Part shown: positions 25,935-35,011 of the stretch, one piece after another | Layout of the letters: every line of letters starts with the position of its first letter | Numbering within the stretch: the stretch's first letter is position 1 | NCBI GenBank assembly: GCA_002480645.1 | Contig: DLCN01000016.1 | Location: 124,001-188,000, forward strand | Length of the DNA stretch: 64,000 nucleotides | Direction of reading: 5' to 3' | DNA from: Balneolaceae bacterium UBA7797 | GTDB lineage: Bacteria; Bacteroidota; Rhodothermia; Balneolales; Balneolaceae | Translations under genes and position numbers: made by a program | Notes under the pieces: generated by a model | Database searches by the model: none | The model's input: the letters and a program-made list of their open reading frames with translations, nothing else | Told to the model about the DNA's origin: nothing

Positions 25935-26948
25935 ATGAGTATCAGCAGAAAAGATTTTTTTACAATGGGTTCAGCTGCAATGGCAGCAACCGTACTCCCT
26001 AATGTTTCAGGTACTGGTAATAAGATACCAAGTCTTATAAAGCCCAAAGCACTGCAAGAAGGTGCAACTCTGGGTTTAGTAGCACCCGCCAGCCCGATCC
26101 ATGATGAAGCAGATTTTGAGCAAATGCTGTTGGATCTTGAAAGGTTAGGGTATAAATACAAATTAGGGCACCATGTAAAAGACAAATATGGCTATCTGGC
26201 AGGAAAAGATGAAGACAGGGCTTCTGACCTTATGTCGATGTTCGAGGATGAGGAAGTTGATGGAATTATCACTGTTAGAGGAGGTTGGGGATGTAACCGT
26301 ATACTGCCCTATTTAGATTTTGAGAAGATCAAAAATAATCCAAAGCTGTTTGCCGGATTCAGTGATATTACATCGTTACACCAAGCAATCCTGTCTAAAA
26401 CCGGGTTAGTCACCTTTCATGGTCCTGTGGGGAAATCAGACTGGAATGAATTCACTGAGTTAAGCTGGCGGTCTGTAGTTCAGAATAAACAGATGCCTGT
26501 GTTTCAAATTCCTGAAGATGATCTGAATTCCTTTCATATTCACTCGGGCTCGGCAAAAGGACATCTTTTGGGAGGGAATCTCACTGTTTTGACATCAATG
26601 ATAGGTAGTGATTATCTACCGGCTTTTAATGGTGCCATACTGTTTCTTGAAGATGTTGGGGAGGATGCATACAGAATTGACCGAATGCTCACACAATTAT
26701 CATTGGCCGGAATACTCCAACAAATAAATGGTCTGGTTTTCGGTAAATGTACCGATTGTGATGCCGGAGCCAGAAGTTTAACGCTTGCACAAGTATTCGA
26801 AGACCATATTTCACCACTAAATATACCCGCATTCTACGGCGCTATGATCAGCCATGAAAAGCGAAACATAACCATTCCTATGGGAGTACAGGCTGAAATG
26901 AACGCGGATACTATGAGTTTTAAATTATTAGAATCCGGGGTTATCTAA
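25935..26948 (+). CDS. LD-carboxypeptidase, peptidase family S66
   Basis: Predicted serine peptidase that removes the terminal D-alanine from tetrapeptides during peptidoglycan recycling. The 337-residue protein has the S66 fold markers GATLGLVAPASPI, TVRGGWGCNR and the nucleophile-elbow motif GFSDIT (presumed nucleophile Ser143), with PVGKSDWNEF and a late FEDHISPLNIPAFYGAMISHEKR segment supplying the Glu/His region. Unlike cytoplasmic LdcA it starts with SRKDFF and a hydrophobic stretch (MGSAAMAATVLP), resembling a twin-arginine signal with an RK variant. If exported, it would act in the periplasm. Confidence 0.85.
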   Translation: MSISRKDFFTMGSAAMAATVLPNVSGTGNKIPSLIKPKALQEGATLGLVAPASPIHDEADFEQMLLDLERLGYKYKLGHHVKDKYGYLAGKDEDRASDLMSMFEDEEVDGIITVRGGWGCNRILPYLDFEKIKNNPKLFAGFSDITSLHQAILSKTGLVTFHGPVGKSDWNEFTELSWRSVVQNKQMPVFQIPEDDLNSFHIHSGSAKGHLLGGNLTVLTSMIGSDYLPAFNGAILFLEDVGEDAYRIDRMLTQLSLAGILQQINGLVFGKCTDCDAGARSLTLAQVFEDHISPLNIPAFYGAMISHEKRNITIPMGVQAEMNADTMSFKLLESGVI

Positions 26949-26974
26949 CTATAAATTAATTATCTTCGCTCACA

Positions 26975-29446
26975 GTGAAGAAGAAGACTATTCATAACAC
27001 AGTTTATTTCGGGAAAACTGCATGCTCTAAGTGTACGCTTGTTTGGATAGTATTCATGGTCAGTGTTTTATTATCCCCAAAAGCACAAGCTCAAAAAGCA
27101 ACAATATCTGGTGTTGTAACAAATGCTTCCACCGGAGAGACGATTCCTTATGCTAATATCCTAAAGAAGGGATCAACTACAGGTACCTACACCGATAATG
27201 AGGGTTATTTTGAACTAAACCTCGAGCCGGGAAATATCACCTTAGTTTTCACTTGTATAAGTTATAGGGATACGACTGTGGTTCTTGATCTGGATGCAAA
27301 TGAAAAGGTAGAAATATCGATCGCTTTGAATGAAGATGCGATGTTAATGGATGAATTAGTGGTCAGTGCTAATCGAGTAGCTAATAAAGTAGCACAACTT
27401 GCTGATCTCAGAGATCAGCAAAATTCAAACCTGGAAGGATACACCTCTTCGATCTATAAACTGGCTATTCTCGGCCCCCTTAAATTCACCGAAAACGACA
27501 CAATTATAGAGCCAACTGCCTTCTCAGAACGGGTCTCCGAGATCAGACATATGATGAAGCCCGAAAGATATTCTGAGATCATAAAGGCTAATAGGGCAAG
27601 TAAGAATTTTTTCAGCGAATATGATTTTTTCACTACCGGAGGTCCTCCATTAAATCTGAATCAGGATAAGGTTTCTTTGTCCATTCTATCCGAAGATCTT
27701 ACAGTAACCGGACCAATATCTGATAATGCATGGCGCTATTATGAGTTGACGGATGAACCAGCGGATTCCAGCTGGCCAGAAAACACTTTTAAGATCACTT
27801 TTCTGCCTAAATATGAGAACCGGCCACTATTCTCTGGCAGTGTTTGGTTTAATGAAAATTCATCATCCATTTTAAAAATAGACGTAACACTGAATGAGTA
27901 TGCATCCACAAATAATGGATTATTCAGTATTCAAAACCTTCATTACGAGCAGGAATATGAGTTAGTGGATGAATTCTGGCTCCCGGAAAAGACGATACTT
28001 TCTGCTGATCTTAAATTTCTGGGCACTTCTAATATATTGAGATATAAAGATGAATGGAGCTGGAGTGACCATCAGGTGAACCCCAAAAGTCTTTCTTTTG
28101 AGGATGTTGAACTAAGTACCTCGATCTTAATGAGTGATGCTCACAAAAAGAAAAATGCATACTGGGATAGTGTAGAAGTTTCTCATCAAAATACTAATGA
28201 GACATTACTGAAGGAGGCTAAAAACTATACGGAAGAGAACAGAACTCTTCGTCTGGGAATGTCTGCAATGAGTACTTTCTTCCGGCTTCCCTACCAATTA
28301 GAGCGTTTTTATCTGACAAATATCAACGATCTGTACCATTTCAACAGGGTAGAGGGTCATTACCTTGGGCTTGGACTCCGAACGCCTATACATTCCGACT
28401 ATGACTACAGGGCTACCATAGGGTATGGTTTTGCTCAGAAAGACATTCAATTCAGAATTAGTGCACAACATTATTTTCCCGGTACAGCATTTGCTCCAGA
28501 TATTACCTATCAGAACCAGGTTATCCGGCAATATCAGGATTATGAGTATAATCAGACACCAATAGATTTTTTCGGTTTTCGACAAACCATGAACTCCTTG
28601 ATTTCAGGAACCCCGGTAAATAATTATTTCAATAAACGAGGATGGTCCGCAGGGTTAAAATACCGCTTTGATGTAGAATCATTTATCCGAGTTTTATATT
28701 TGGATCAGACCCATACATCTCTGTCAAGTAATACCTCTTATAATCTGCTGGGCAATAAGATAGATCCGGTACTATATCCAAATAATGATCCTGTTTATCC
28801 AGCGATATCAGGCCATCTTAAAGGTATCTCTGTTCATTTACATCACGACACCAGAAAGTATCTGAGAACTCAATTTTTAAGAGATTACAATATTCGTGAT
28901 TTTGGATGGCTTACTGATATTCAATTGGAGAAGGGAATTGCAGATTGGGGAAGTGACTTTGACTTTACCCGCTACAGATTCGGTTTAATGTTTAATATTC
29001 CGGTATTCAGTGCTCATTTTCTGGAGATCGATTTCATCTCCGGTGCTTCTGATGCGGGAACTCCCGGACAACGCATGCATACGTTTAATGGGCACGTAGT
29101 GGATGATTATGTGAGAAAACGACCATTCAATACTATTTCCTTTAAAGAACCGGTTGGGTTTAGAACCACGTCTTTGAATATAAACTATCGCTTTGGTAGT
29201 TCGATCACCAGAAAGGTTCCTGTTTCCTTCATTCAAAAAAGCGGGATCATGTTTTCAACCTTCTTTTCTGCGGGATTATTAGATCAAAATCCATCCCTGG
29301 AACCTCTACTGCACCCATCTAAAGATAATATGCAGGCTGAGATCGGCATCTCAGCTTTTAAGATCTTTGGCTTTATTTATATGGAATTCAGTAAACGCTT
29401 GATCGGGGATTACGGAAATGAGATCGGGTTCGTAGTCCTATTTTAA
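26975..29446 (+). CDS. DUF5686 / carboxypeptidase-regulatory-like outer-membrane protein
   Basis: Large predicted outer-membrane protein of 823 residues. A signal peptide (WIVFMVSVLLSPKAQA) precedes a carboxypeptidase-D regulatory-like beta domain (about residues 43-130; ISGVVTNASTGETIPYANI), then a long region of the DUF5686 type ending in beta-strand-rich sequence with a membrane-compatible C-terminal strand (YGNEIGFVVLF). Such proteins are common in Bacteroidota and resemble TonB-linked receptors without the plug. Function is unknown. The start is GTG 26975. The 3' end overlaps the convergent PLP enzyme gene by 9 bases. Confidence 0.7.
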   Translation: MKKKTIHNTVYFGKTACSKCTLVWIVFMVSVLLSPKAQAQKATISGVVTNASTGETIPYANILKKGSTTGTYTDNEGYFELNLEPGNITLVFTCISYRDTTVVLDLDANEKVEISIALNEDAMLMDELVVSANRVANKVAQLADLRDQQNSNLEGYTSSIYKLAILGPLKFTENDTIIEPTAFSERVSEIRHMMKPERYSEIIKANRASKNFFSEYDFFTTGGPPLNLNQDKVSLSILSEDLTVTGPISDNAWRYYELTDEPADSSWPENTFKITFLPKYENRPLFSGSVWFNENSSSILKIDVTLNEYASTNNGLFSIQNLHYEQEYELVDEFWLPEKTILSADLKFLGTSNILRYKDEWSWSDHQVNPKSLSFEDVELSTSILMSDAHKKKNAYWDSVEVSHQNTNETLLKEAKNYTEENRTLRLGMSAMSTFFRLPYQLERFYLTNINDLYHFNRVEGHYLGLGLRTPIHSDYDYRATIGYGFAQKDIQFRISAQHYFPGTAFAPDITYQNQVIRQYQDYEYNQTPIDFFGFRQTMNSLISGTPVNNYFNKRGWSAGLKYRFDVESFIRVLYLDQTHTSLSSNTSYNLLGNKIDPVLYPNNDPVYPAISGHLKGISVHLHHDTRKYLRTQFLRDYNIRDFGWLTDIQLEKGIADWGSDFDFTRYRFGLMFNIPVFSAHFLEIDFISGASDAGTPGQRMHTFNGHVVDDYVRKRPFNTISFKEPVGFRTTSLNINYRFGSSITRKVPVSFIQKSGIMFSTFFSAGLLDQNPSLEPLLHPSKDNMQAEIGISAFKIFGFIYMEFSKRLIGDYGNEIGFVVLF

Positions 29447-30517
29447 ATAAGATCTGCTAAAGTGATCATAATAATTATCTGAATCATCAATATACTTACC
29501 CATCAGATTAGCAGTTAAACAGGAGTGGATTGGATAAATTGATACTATATCTCCGATCCTTATTTGTGAGATCAAATCCTTATCAGCTTTCAGAATACCG
29601 TGTTCCTGCGACAATGCTTTCAGATAATTTCTTTCTCCGGATACTTTGACTCCGTTTACCGCATATAGGACTCCAAATACCTTATTTCCGGATTCATCAA
29701 AGATATAATCCTTTGAAAAATGAATCGCACCACCATGAATTACTAGCTCATTTCTATCCGGGTAGATTGCAGTAACCGGGCACTCCATCGAAACGGCGAT
29801 ATCCTCTTTGGTACATGAGCCTATTTTAAATTGCATCCAATCGTAAAACACAAAATTACCGGGACTGATCTGATCAACTACGCCAAAGTCATCCAATACC
29901 GAACAGGAGGGAGTATCTCCGAAACAGATCGGAATATTATAAATTTGTTTGATGTCTTTTAATTCGGACAATACCGGCAGTATTCTCTCTTCGATCTCTT
30001 CTTTACTCTTACATTGATAGGTATAACCCGCATGCATGTAAAATCCACTTAAATCTAGATTTTTAGCTTTATTTACCTTTTCTATGAATTTTGAAATAGT
30101 ATCCCTTCTTGAATAATCAACTCCTGAGCGACCATAACCCGGATCTAATTCGAGATATACTCCAATTTGATGATCTGATCGTTTATCCAGAATGCTTAGA
30201 GATTCCAACTGATCTGTGATAATATGGATCTTCGCTTTTGAACTTAATTCATTTAGCCTTTCCATTTTTCGAATATCGACCGGAAAAGCGATGGTAATAT
30301 CATTCCATCCATCGTCAATAAAGAAATCGGCCATTTCAACAGAAGATACGGTGATCGCCTTAACTCCCTCAGCTTTAAATAGTTCGCCAATCATTCTTGA
30401 CTGATGAGTTTTAAAATGGGGCCTGAATTCCACATTACTATCCTTAGCCTTTTTGGCCATCAATTTGATATTTTTGGAGGCTACTTCAAGATGAAGTCTC
30501 AGTAAAGGGAAATTCAT
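29438..30517 (-). CDS. PLP-dependent D-threonine aldolase / D-serine dehydratase-like protein
   Basis: Cytoplasmic alanine-racemase-fold enzyme of 359 residues. The PLP lysine is Lys36 in FRPHFKTH, with SVEMADFF and a YMHAGYTY segment lining the site. At the C-terminus, HSC (His331, Cys333) in PIHSCLTANL matches the metal pair of eukaryotic-type D-serine dehydratases, which use His and Cys, rather than the His/Asp pair of D-threonine aldolases. Substrate is therefore a D-hydroxy amino acid of unknown identity. It is divergent from the RimB gene and convergent with the DUF5686 gene. Confidence 0.8.
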   Translation of the reverse strand: MNFPLLRLHLEVASKNIKLMAKKAKDSNVEFRPHFKTHQSRMIGELFKAEGVKAITVSSVEMADFFIDDGWNDITIAFPVDIRKMERLNELSSKAKIHIITDQLESLSILDKRSDHQIGVYLELDPGYGRSGVDYSRRDTISKFIEKVNKAKNLDLSGFYMHAGYTYQCKSKEEIEERILPVLSELKDIKQIYNIPICFGDTPSCSVLDDFGVVDQISPGNFVFYDWMQFKIGSCTKEDIAVSMECPVTAIYPDRNELVIHGGAIHFSKDYIFDESGNKVFGVLYAVNGVKVSGERNYLKALSQEHGILKADKDLISQIRIGDIVSIYPIHSCLTANLMGKYIDDSDNYYDHFSRSYLK

Positions 30518-30583
30518 TTTGTGTATTTAAATTATTTACAGTTGATAAATGGATGAATGCAATTTTACTCTTATTTTTAATGA

Positions 30584-31012
30584 ATGAGTAATGAATTAAA
30601 TACCATTGGAAGAATAGAGCGTGTACATTTACCCGATCTGGATCTGTCTAACATTGAAGCCAAGATTGATACCGGTGCGTATTCATCTAGTCTGCATTGT
30701 CACCATATTGAACAATATATCAAGAATGGAAAGGAATATGTGAGATTCAATTTACTGGATCCGGAACATCCTGATTACAATGATAAGCTGTTTGATCTAA
30801 ATGTATTTGATAAAAGAGACGTTAAAAGTTCGAACGGATTAAGTGAGACTCGAATTTTTATTCAAACACACATTATCTTATTTGGTGATACCTTCAAAAT
30901 TGAACTATCACTAACCGATCGTTCAGAAATGAAATATCCATTACTCATAGGGCGAAAATTCATCTCCAATAAGTTTCTGGTAGATGTTTCTAAAAAAAAT
31001 CTTTCACGTTAA
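30584..31012 (+). CDS. RimB-like retropepsin-type protease (ATP-dependent zinc protease family)
   Basis: A 142-residue protein of the family named ATP-dependent zinc protease (PF05618), which is structurally a retropepsin-like fold. The active-site Asp-Thr-Gly is seen at 29-31 (AKIDTGAYSSSLHC). Family members (RimB) are linked to RimK glutamate ligase in Pseudomonas. The start ATG at 30584 gives the expected short N-terminus before GRIERVHLPDL. The rimK gene follows after 12 bases, supporting the link. The actual substrate is unknown. Confidence 0.8.
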   Translation: MSNELNTIGRIERVHLPDLDLSNIEAKIDTGAYSSSLHCHHIEQYIKNGKEYVRFNLLDPEHPDYNDKLFDLNVFDKRDVKSSNGLSETRIFIQTHIILFGDTFKIELSLTDRSEMKYPLLIGRKFISNKFLVDVSKKNLSR

Positions 31013-31024
31013 ACAGGGTTAAAA

Positions 31025-31954
31025 TTGTCACTCAACATTGCCATACTTTCCAGAAACGCTAATCTCTATTCAACCAAACGTCTCATTGAGGCCATAGAAT
31101 CTAAAGGTCACAATGCCATTGTTGTGGATCACCTTAAGTGTGACCTTGTGATCGAGCAGGATAAACCCGGTATTCTATATAAAGGGGAAGACCTGGATTA
31201 CATTGATGCGGTCATTCCCCGAATCGGTGCATCTGTGACTTTCTATGGAGCTTCTGTTGTTCGTCAATTTGAAATGATGAATAAATTTACAGCGGTTCAT
31301 TCTCAGGCTTTAGTTCGCTCCAGAGATAAACTTAGAAGTTTACAAATTCTGGCTAAATCAGGTGTAGGTCTGCCAAAAACTGTATTTACAAACTACTCCA
31401 GAGAAGTGAATAAACTGATCGATTCTGTAGGCGGTGCTCCCCTGATCGTTAAATTGCTGGAAGGAACTCAGGGATATGGCGTGGTTCTTGCACCGACTAA
31501 GAAAGCCGCCCAATCCATTATTGAAGCCTTTCATAGCATGAAAGCTCGTGTTATCGTTCAGGAATTTATTAAGGAGTCGAAAGGAGCGGATATTCGAGCC
31601 TTTGTTGTAGATGGTAAAGTAGTTGGTGCAATGAAACGCCAGGGAAAAGAAGGTGAATTCAGATCAAATTTACATCAAGGAGGAAGCGGATCGCTCATTC
31701 GACTTTCTAAACAAGAAAGAGAGGCTGCTAAAACTGCTGCTCAGGCAATGGGATTGCCAATTGCTGGTGTGGATATGCTGCAATCGGAACGTGGCCCTCT
31801 TATTTTAGAAGTGAACTCGTCGCCGGGATTAGAAGGCATTGAGAAAGCGACAGAAAAAGATATTGCAGGGGTTATTGCACGATTTGTGATCAATAAAACA
31901 CAAGAGCTGAAAGACAAACCGGTTCGTCGCCGAAAGATCAAAAGTAATGCCTGA
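31025..31954 (+). CDS. rimK: RimK-family ATP-grasp glutamate ligase
   Basis: Cytoplasmic ATP-grasp ligase that adds glutamate residues, classically to the C-terminus of ribosomal protein S6. The 309-residue protein starts from a TTG giving LSLNIAILSRNANLYS, the RimK N-terminus. Motifs are DAVIPRIGASVTFYG, VKLLEGTQGYGV (ATP-grasp glycine loop), VQEFIKESKGADIRAFVVDG, NLHQGGSG and the metal-binding EVNSSPGLEGIE. It overlaps the downstream aspartoacylase-like gene by 8 bases. Confidence 0.92.
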   Translation: MSLNIAILSRNANLYSTKRLIEAIESKGHNAIVVDHLKCDLVIEQDKPGILYKGEDLDYIDAVIPRIGASVTFYGASVVRQFEMMNKFTAVHSQALVRSRDKLRSLQILAKSGVGLPKTVFTNYSREVNKLIDSVGGAPLIVKLLEGTQGYGVVLAPTKKAAQSIIEAFHSMKARVIVQEFIKESKGADIRAFVVDGKVVGAMKRQGKEGEFRSNLHQGGSGSLIRLSKQEREAAKTAAQAMGLPIAGVDMLQSERGPLILEVNSSPGLEGIEKATEKDIAGVIARFVINKTQELKDKPVRRRKIKSNA

Positions 31955-32891
31955 TTACATTACCATTGATGACGTTAAAATTGGGTTAGGTCAGCACAAA
32001 AAGGTAAACCTTAATATTGCCCGACTTCCAACCCATACTAATATCGATCTCCCTGTTCATGTTTTTCGGGCCAAAACGGATGGACCGGTACTGTTATTAA
32101 CCGGTGGACTTCATGGTGATGAGATAAACGGTATAGAGATCATCCGAAGATTGATAAAAACAAAACAGATCGTACCTGAGTATGGCACTGTGATCGCACT
32201 ACCCATTGTGAACGCTTACGGCTTTATTCTGAACGTTCGCGGAGTACCGGACGGAAAAGATATTAACCGGAGTTTTCCCGGTGCTAAAGGTGGATCTCTG
32301 GCCCGATTGATGGCTTATACTTTAATGAATCAAATTCTTCCTCAAGTTGATCTGGGAGTTGATTTCCATACCGGAGGAGCTAGTCGCTCTAATTTTCCTC
32401 AGATCAGATGCTCTTTTAACTTGCCTGAGTCCAAAGAGTATGCCAAAGCATTTGCCCCACCTGTTGTTCTGCATTCTACGCTTATATCCAAATCATTCAG
32501 ATATGCGGCTCATAAGAAAGGAAAACCAATACTTGTATATGAAGCGGGTGAATCTCTAAGAATTTCAGAAACAGGGGTTATTGAGGGCATTAATGGAACC
32601 CGGCGATTGATGAAGCATTTAGGAATGATCACCACCGAGGTACCTTTACAAAATCAGGTTAAAATGTATAGAAAATCGACCTGGTTACGAGCAAATAAAT
32701 CCGGATTGTACCGACCAAAAGCCGATCTGGGTGCTGATATCAATAAAGGGCAGGAATTGGGGCATGTGAATGATCCGTTTGGTGGTAAAAGTACAAAAGT
32801 GGTATTTTCAGGAGTTGGAAAAATTATCGGGCAAAATTATAATCCCATTGTACACAAAGGGGATGCCCTCATTCATATAGCATATAATTAA
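31947..32891 (+). CDS. Succinylglutamate desuccinylase/aspartoacylase-family zinc hydrolase
   Basis: Cytoplasmic zinc amidohydrolase of the AstE/ASPA (M14-like) family, 314 residues. Zinc ligands His56 and Glu59 (GGLHGDEING) and His141 (GVDFHTGG) are visible, along with the DINRSFPG arginine-binding motif and a C-terminal beta barrel-like lobe (GLYRPKADLGADI). A role in trimming glutamyl or acyl-amino tails together with RimK is a guess from context. It overlaps rimK by 8 bases and is directly followed by the DUF952 gene. Confidence 0.88.
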   Translation: MPDYITIDDVKIGLGQHKKVNLNIARLPTHTNIDLPVHVFRAKTDGPVLLLTGGLHGDEINGIEIIRRLIKTKQIVPEYGTVIALPIVNAYGFILNVRGVPDGKDINRSFPGAKGGSLARLMAYTLMNQILPQVDLGVDFHTGGASRSNFPQIRCSFNLPESKEYAKAFAPPVVLHSTLISKSFRYAAHKKGKPILVYEAGESLRISETGVIEGINGTRRLMKHLGMITTEVPLQNQVKMYRKSTWLRANKSGLYRPKADLGADINKGQELGHVNDPFGGKSTKVVFSGVGKIIGQNYNPIVHKGDALIHIAYN

Positions 32892-33239
32892 GTGAATACA
32901 GATCTATATTTTACGCTGATCAACAAAGAAGACTGGAAAAAATATTCTTCATCCGGTAGGTTTAATCCGCCAGCTTTAGAGGAACTCGGATACATACCAT
33001 GCTACCATGGTGATCAGATCCAGGAAGTTGCCAATAAAAAATACGGGGATAATAACGAGTTATTTTTATTAGTGATCGATCCACTCAGAATACAGGTGCC
33101 GGTTAAATTTGAAAAGAGTGAAGAATTCACTTCTCCTAATATATATGGTGAAATTTCTATTGATACGATCATAGATCGAATTCACATCAAAAGAGGTAAG
33201 GATGGGCAGTTCTTCATCAAGGTAAAACACTTTGACTGA
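32892..33239 (+). CDS. DUF952 family protein
   Basis: A small cytoplasmic protein of 115 residues that fits DUF952: LYFTLINKEDWKKYSSSGRFNPPALEELGYIPC is the family N-terminus, followed by QIQEVANKKY, the LFLLVIDPLRIQVPVKFE strand pair and NIYGEISIDTI. Function is unknown. It begins with a GTG directly after the aspartoacylase stop codon and overlaps the lipid kinase start by 8 bases, so it belongs to the RimK-region operon. Confidence 0.8.
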   Translation: MNTDLYFTLINKEDWKKYSSSGRFNPPALEELGYIPCYHGDQIQEVANKKYGDNNELFLLVIDPLRIQVPVKFEKSEEFTSPNIYGEISIDTIIDRIHIKRGKDGQFFIKVKHFD

Positions 33240-34116
33240 GTTTCGGAAAAGAGCTTTCTGTCTTTTAATAAATGCTTCCTCAGGAAATTGGTTTTCCCGT
33301 TGGAGGTCGAAAGGTCGCCTTAACACACTTATCAAGGAATTATCGCCCGAAATTATATCTGTTACTAATCGGGATGATATAAGCTCCATTGTAGCACGAA
33401 TTAGTTCTGAAATAACAGATATAATTATATGCGGGGGCGACGGTACCATCGCTTCTGTTATTAAAGGCACACTAACCAAAAATATAAGAGTTAGTGTGTT
33501 TCCATATGGAAGTGGCAATGATTTTTACCGAAATCTTAATCAATCTAGAAATCCTGCCGATTTTATTTCAGTCCTTAAACAGGATGAATGTAGTACACCG
33601 GATCTCATCCAAATTAATTCAGAATATTCCATAAACTCTATTGGTCTGGGTTTTGACGCTCAAACAAACTCAATAGCTTATCATTTCCGGTGGTTGCCTT
33701 TCGGTTTAAAATACTTTATCGGGGGACTTTTGTCTTTATTCAGTTATAAGACATTTCACATGAATCTGAAATACGATGACAAAGAGCTTGAAGTGACTAC
33801 ACCAATGGCGGTTTTCATGAATGGAAAATGGGAGGGAGGCGGTTTTTATCTGTCACCTGATTCGTCCATTAATGATGGTATTATTGAGCTTCTCATATTG
33901 AAAGATATTAACCGATTACGGTTGGCCACATTATTTATCTATCTGGGACTTGGTTTTGCCCCGCCAAAAACTGTGTTTAATAAACTTTATATCTCAAAAT
34001 CTGTCAATATTCAAACAAGTCATAAGGTTTTTGTTCATAGAGATGGAGAGATCGTTGATAAAACAAATTTGTTAAAACTATCAGTATATAAAGGAGCTTA
34101 CAAGCTTTCTAGCTGA
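33232..34116 (+). CDS. Diacylglycerol/lipid kinase family protein (DAGK catalytic domain)
   Basis: A 294-residue protein of the DAGK/YegS/BmrU lipid kinase family, which phosphorylates lipid headgroups such as diacylglycerol. The ATP-binding ICGGDGT is present (IIICGGDGTIASVIKG), with the PYGSGNDF loop and the conserved IGLGFDAQ segment. The start is a TTG (33232) supported by an AAGG 9 bases upstream. Actual lipid substrate is unknown. It ends the RimK-region operon; the tonB genes start after a 91-base gap. Confidence 0.87.
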   Translation: MTEFRKRAFCLLINASSGNWFSRWRSKGRLNTLIKELSPEIISVTNRDDISSIVARISSEITDIIICGGDGTIASVIKGTLTKNIRVSVFPYGSGNDFYRNLNQSRNPADFISVLKQDECSTPDLIQINSEYSINSIGLGFDAQTNSIAYHFRWLPFGLKYFIGGLLSLFSYKTFHMNLKYDDKELEVTTPMAVFMNGKWEGGGFYLSPDSSINDGIIELLILKDINRLRLATLFIYLGLGFAPPKTVFNKLYISKSVNIQTSHKVFVHRDGEIVDKTNLLKLSVYKGAYKLSS

Positions 34117-34127
34117 TCAATTTATCA

Positions 34128-34159
34128 TTTGTTAATACAACGAATGAAACATAATTGGG
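34128..34159 (+). promoter_or_regulatory. Candidate promoter of the first tonB gene
   Basis: TTTG (34128-34131) is followed 20 bases later by TAATTGGG (34152-34159), which matches TAnnTTTG at four or five of the six fixed positions. Spacing fits the Bacteroidota -33/-7 layout, and the ATG lies about 50 bases downstream. Confidence 0.4.
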
Positions 34160-34207
34160 ACCATTTCGGATAAAGCTGTCAGTTAAAAGAAACGAAATGG
34201 ATAGATC

Positions 34208-34879
34208 ATGAAATACCCAATTAAAAGAATGAAACGAAAGAAAGACCTGAGAAAGAACTACATGCTCCATTTACAAGTGGGCATGATAAGTTCCTTATTG
34301 GTTTTTCTATTTGTATTCAGAATGAATTATCAGTCTGAAGCACCTCAATTACTTGTAGTAGATATGCCTGAGGAAGTATATATGGAGGAGATCATACAAA
34401 CTAAACAGGTAAATACTCCGCCGCCGCCGCCAAGACCACCAGTTCCTGTTGAGGTTCCAAATGATGAAATCATAGAAGACGAAATTCTGGATTTAGATGC
34501 AGAACTTGATCTCGATGAAGCCATTGAATTACCACCACCGCCACCAAGTCAGAATTATGAAGATATGGAAGATGAAATCTTTGTTGTGGTTGAAAATCCA
34601 CCTGAATTAATTGGAGGGATCGGAAGTGTACAAAGACGCATCAAATATCCTGAAATAGCCAGAAATGCAGGAATTGAAGGAAGAGTGATAGTACAATTTA
34701 TTGTAGATGAAGAAGGAGAAATAGTTAATCCTAAAGTAGTACGAGGTATTGGTGGCGGTTGTGATGAAGCCGCATTAAAAGCGTTAGATGGAGCAAAATT
34801 TAAACCTGGACGACAAAGAGGGAAACCGGTAAAAGTATCCTATAGTATGCCAATTACATTCTCTTTAACCGGCAGCTGA
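34208..34879 (+). CDS. TonB-family energy transducer, copy 1
   Basis: Inner-membrane protein of 223 residues that would couple proton motive force to outer-membrane receptors. It has a single membrane anchor (about residues 23-39), proline runs (PPPPPRPPVPVEVP and LPPPPPS), an acidic linker (EIIEDEILDLDAELDLDEAIE), and the TonB C-terminal domain (about 140-222; YPEIARNAGIEGRVIVQF, GIGGGCDEAALKAL, ending in PITFSL). No exbB or exbD is adjacent. It is the first of a tandem pair; the second copy begins 133 bases downstream behind a terminator. Confidence 0.9.
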   Translation: MKYPIKRMKRKKDLRKNYMLHLQVGMISSLLVFLFVFRMNYQSEAPQLLVVDMPEEVYMEEIIQTKQVNTPPPPPRPPVPVEVPNDEIIEDEILDLDAELDLDEAIELPPPPPSQNYEDMEDEIFVVVENPPELIGGIGSVQRRIKYPEIARNAGIEGRVIVQFIVDEEGEIVNPKVVRGIGGGCDEAALKALDGAKFKPGRQRGKPVKVSYSMPITFSLTGS

Positions 34880-34898
34880 TAAAAGACATATTTATTAT

Positions 34899-34935
34899 AA
34901 AAAAAGACTGATTAATTATTGATCAGTCTTTTTTT
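34899..34935 (+). terminator. Terminator between the two tonB genes (works in both directions)
   Basis: AAAGACTGAT (34903-34912) pairs with ATCAGTCTTT (34922-34931), flanked by A and T runs of seven that extend the stem on either side. The structure is a classic intrinsic terminator and means the second tonB gene needs its own promoter. Confidence 0.85.
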
Positions 34936-34996
34936 ATGGAAGCGATTTCACAAAATCTTCATGGTACTGTATTAAACTTCAAATGATAGAAGATTT

Positions 34997-35005
34997 AAAG
35001 GAGGT
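34997..35005 (+). promoter_or_regulatory. Very strong Shine-Dalgarno of the second tonB gene
   Basis: AAAGGAGGT lies 6 bases upstream of the ATG at 35012. Many starts in this window have no clear Shine-Dalgarno, so this is notable and supports strong translation of this copy. Confidence 0.7.
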
Positions 35006-35011
35006 ATAACT

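Noticed and set aside
26050..26310. Ser-less LD-carboxypeptidase because RGGWGCNR lacks serine
   Set aside because: The nucleophile in this family lies in the GFSDIT elbow (Ser143), which is intact.
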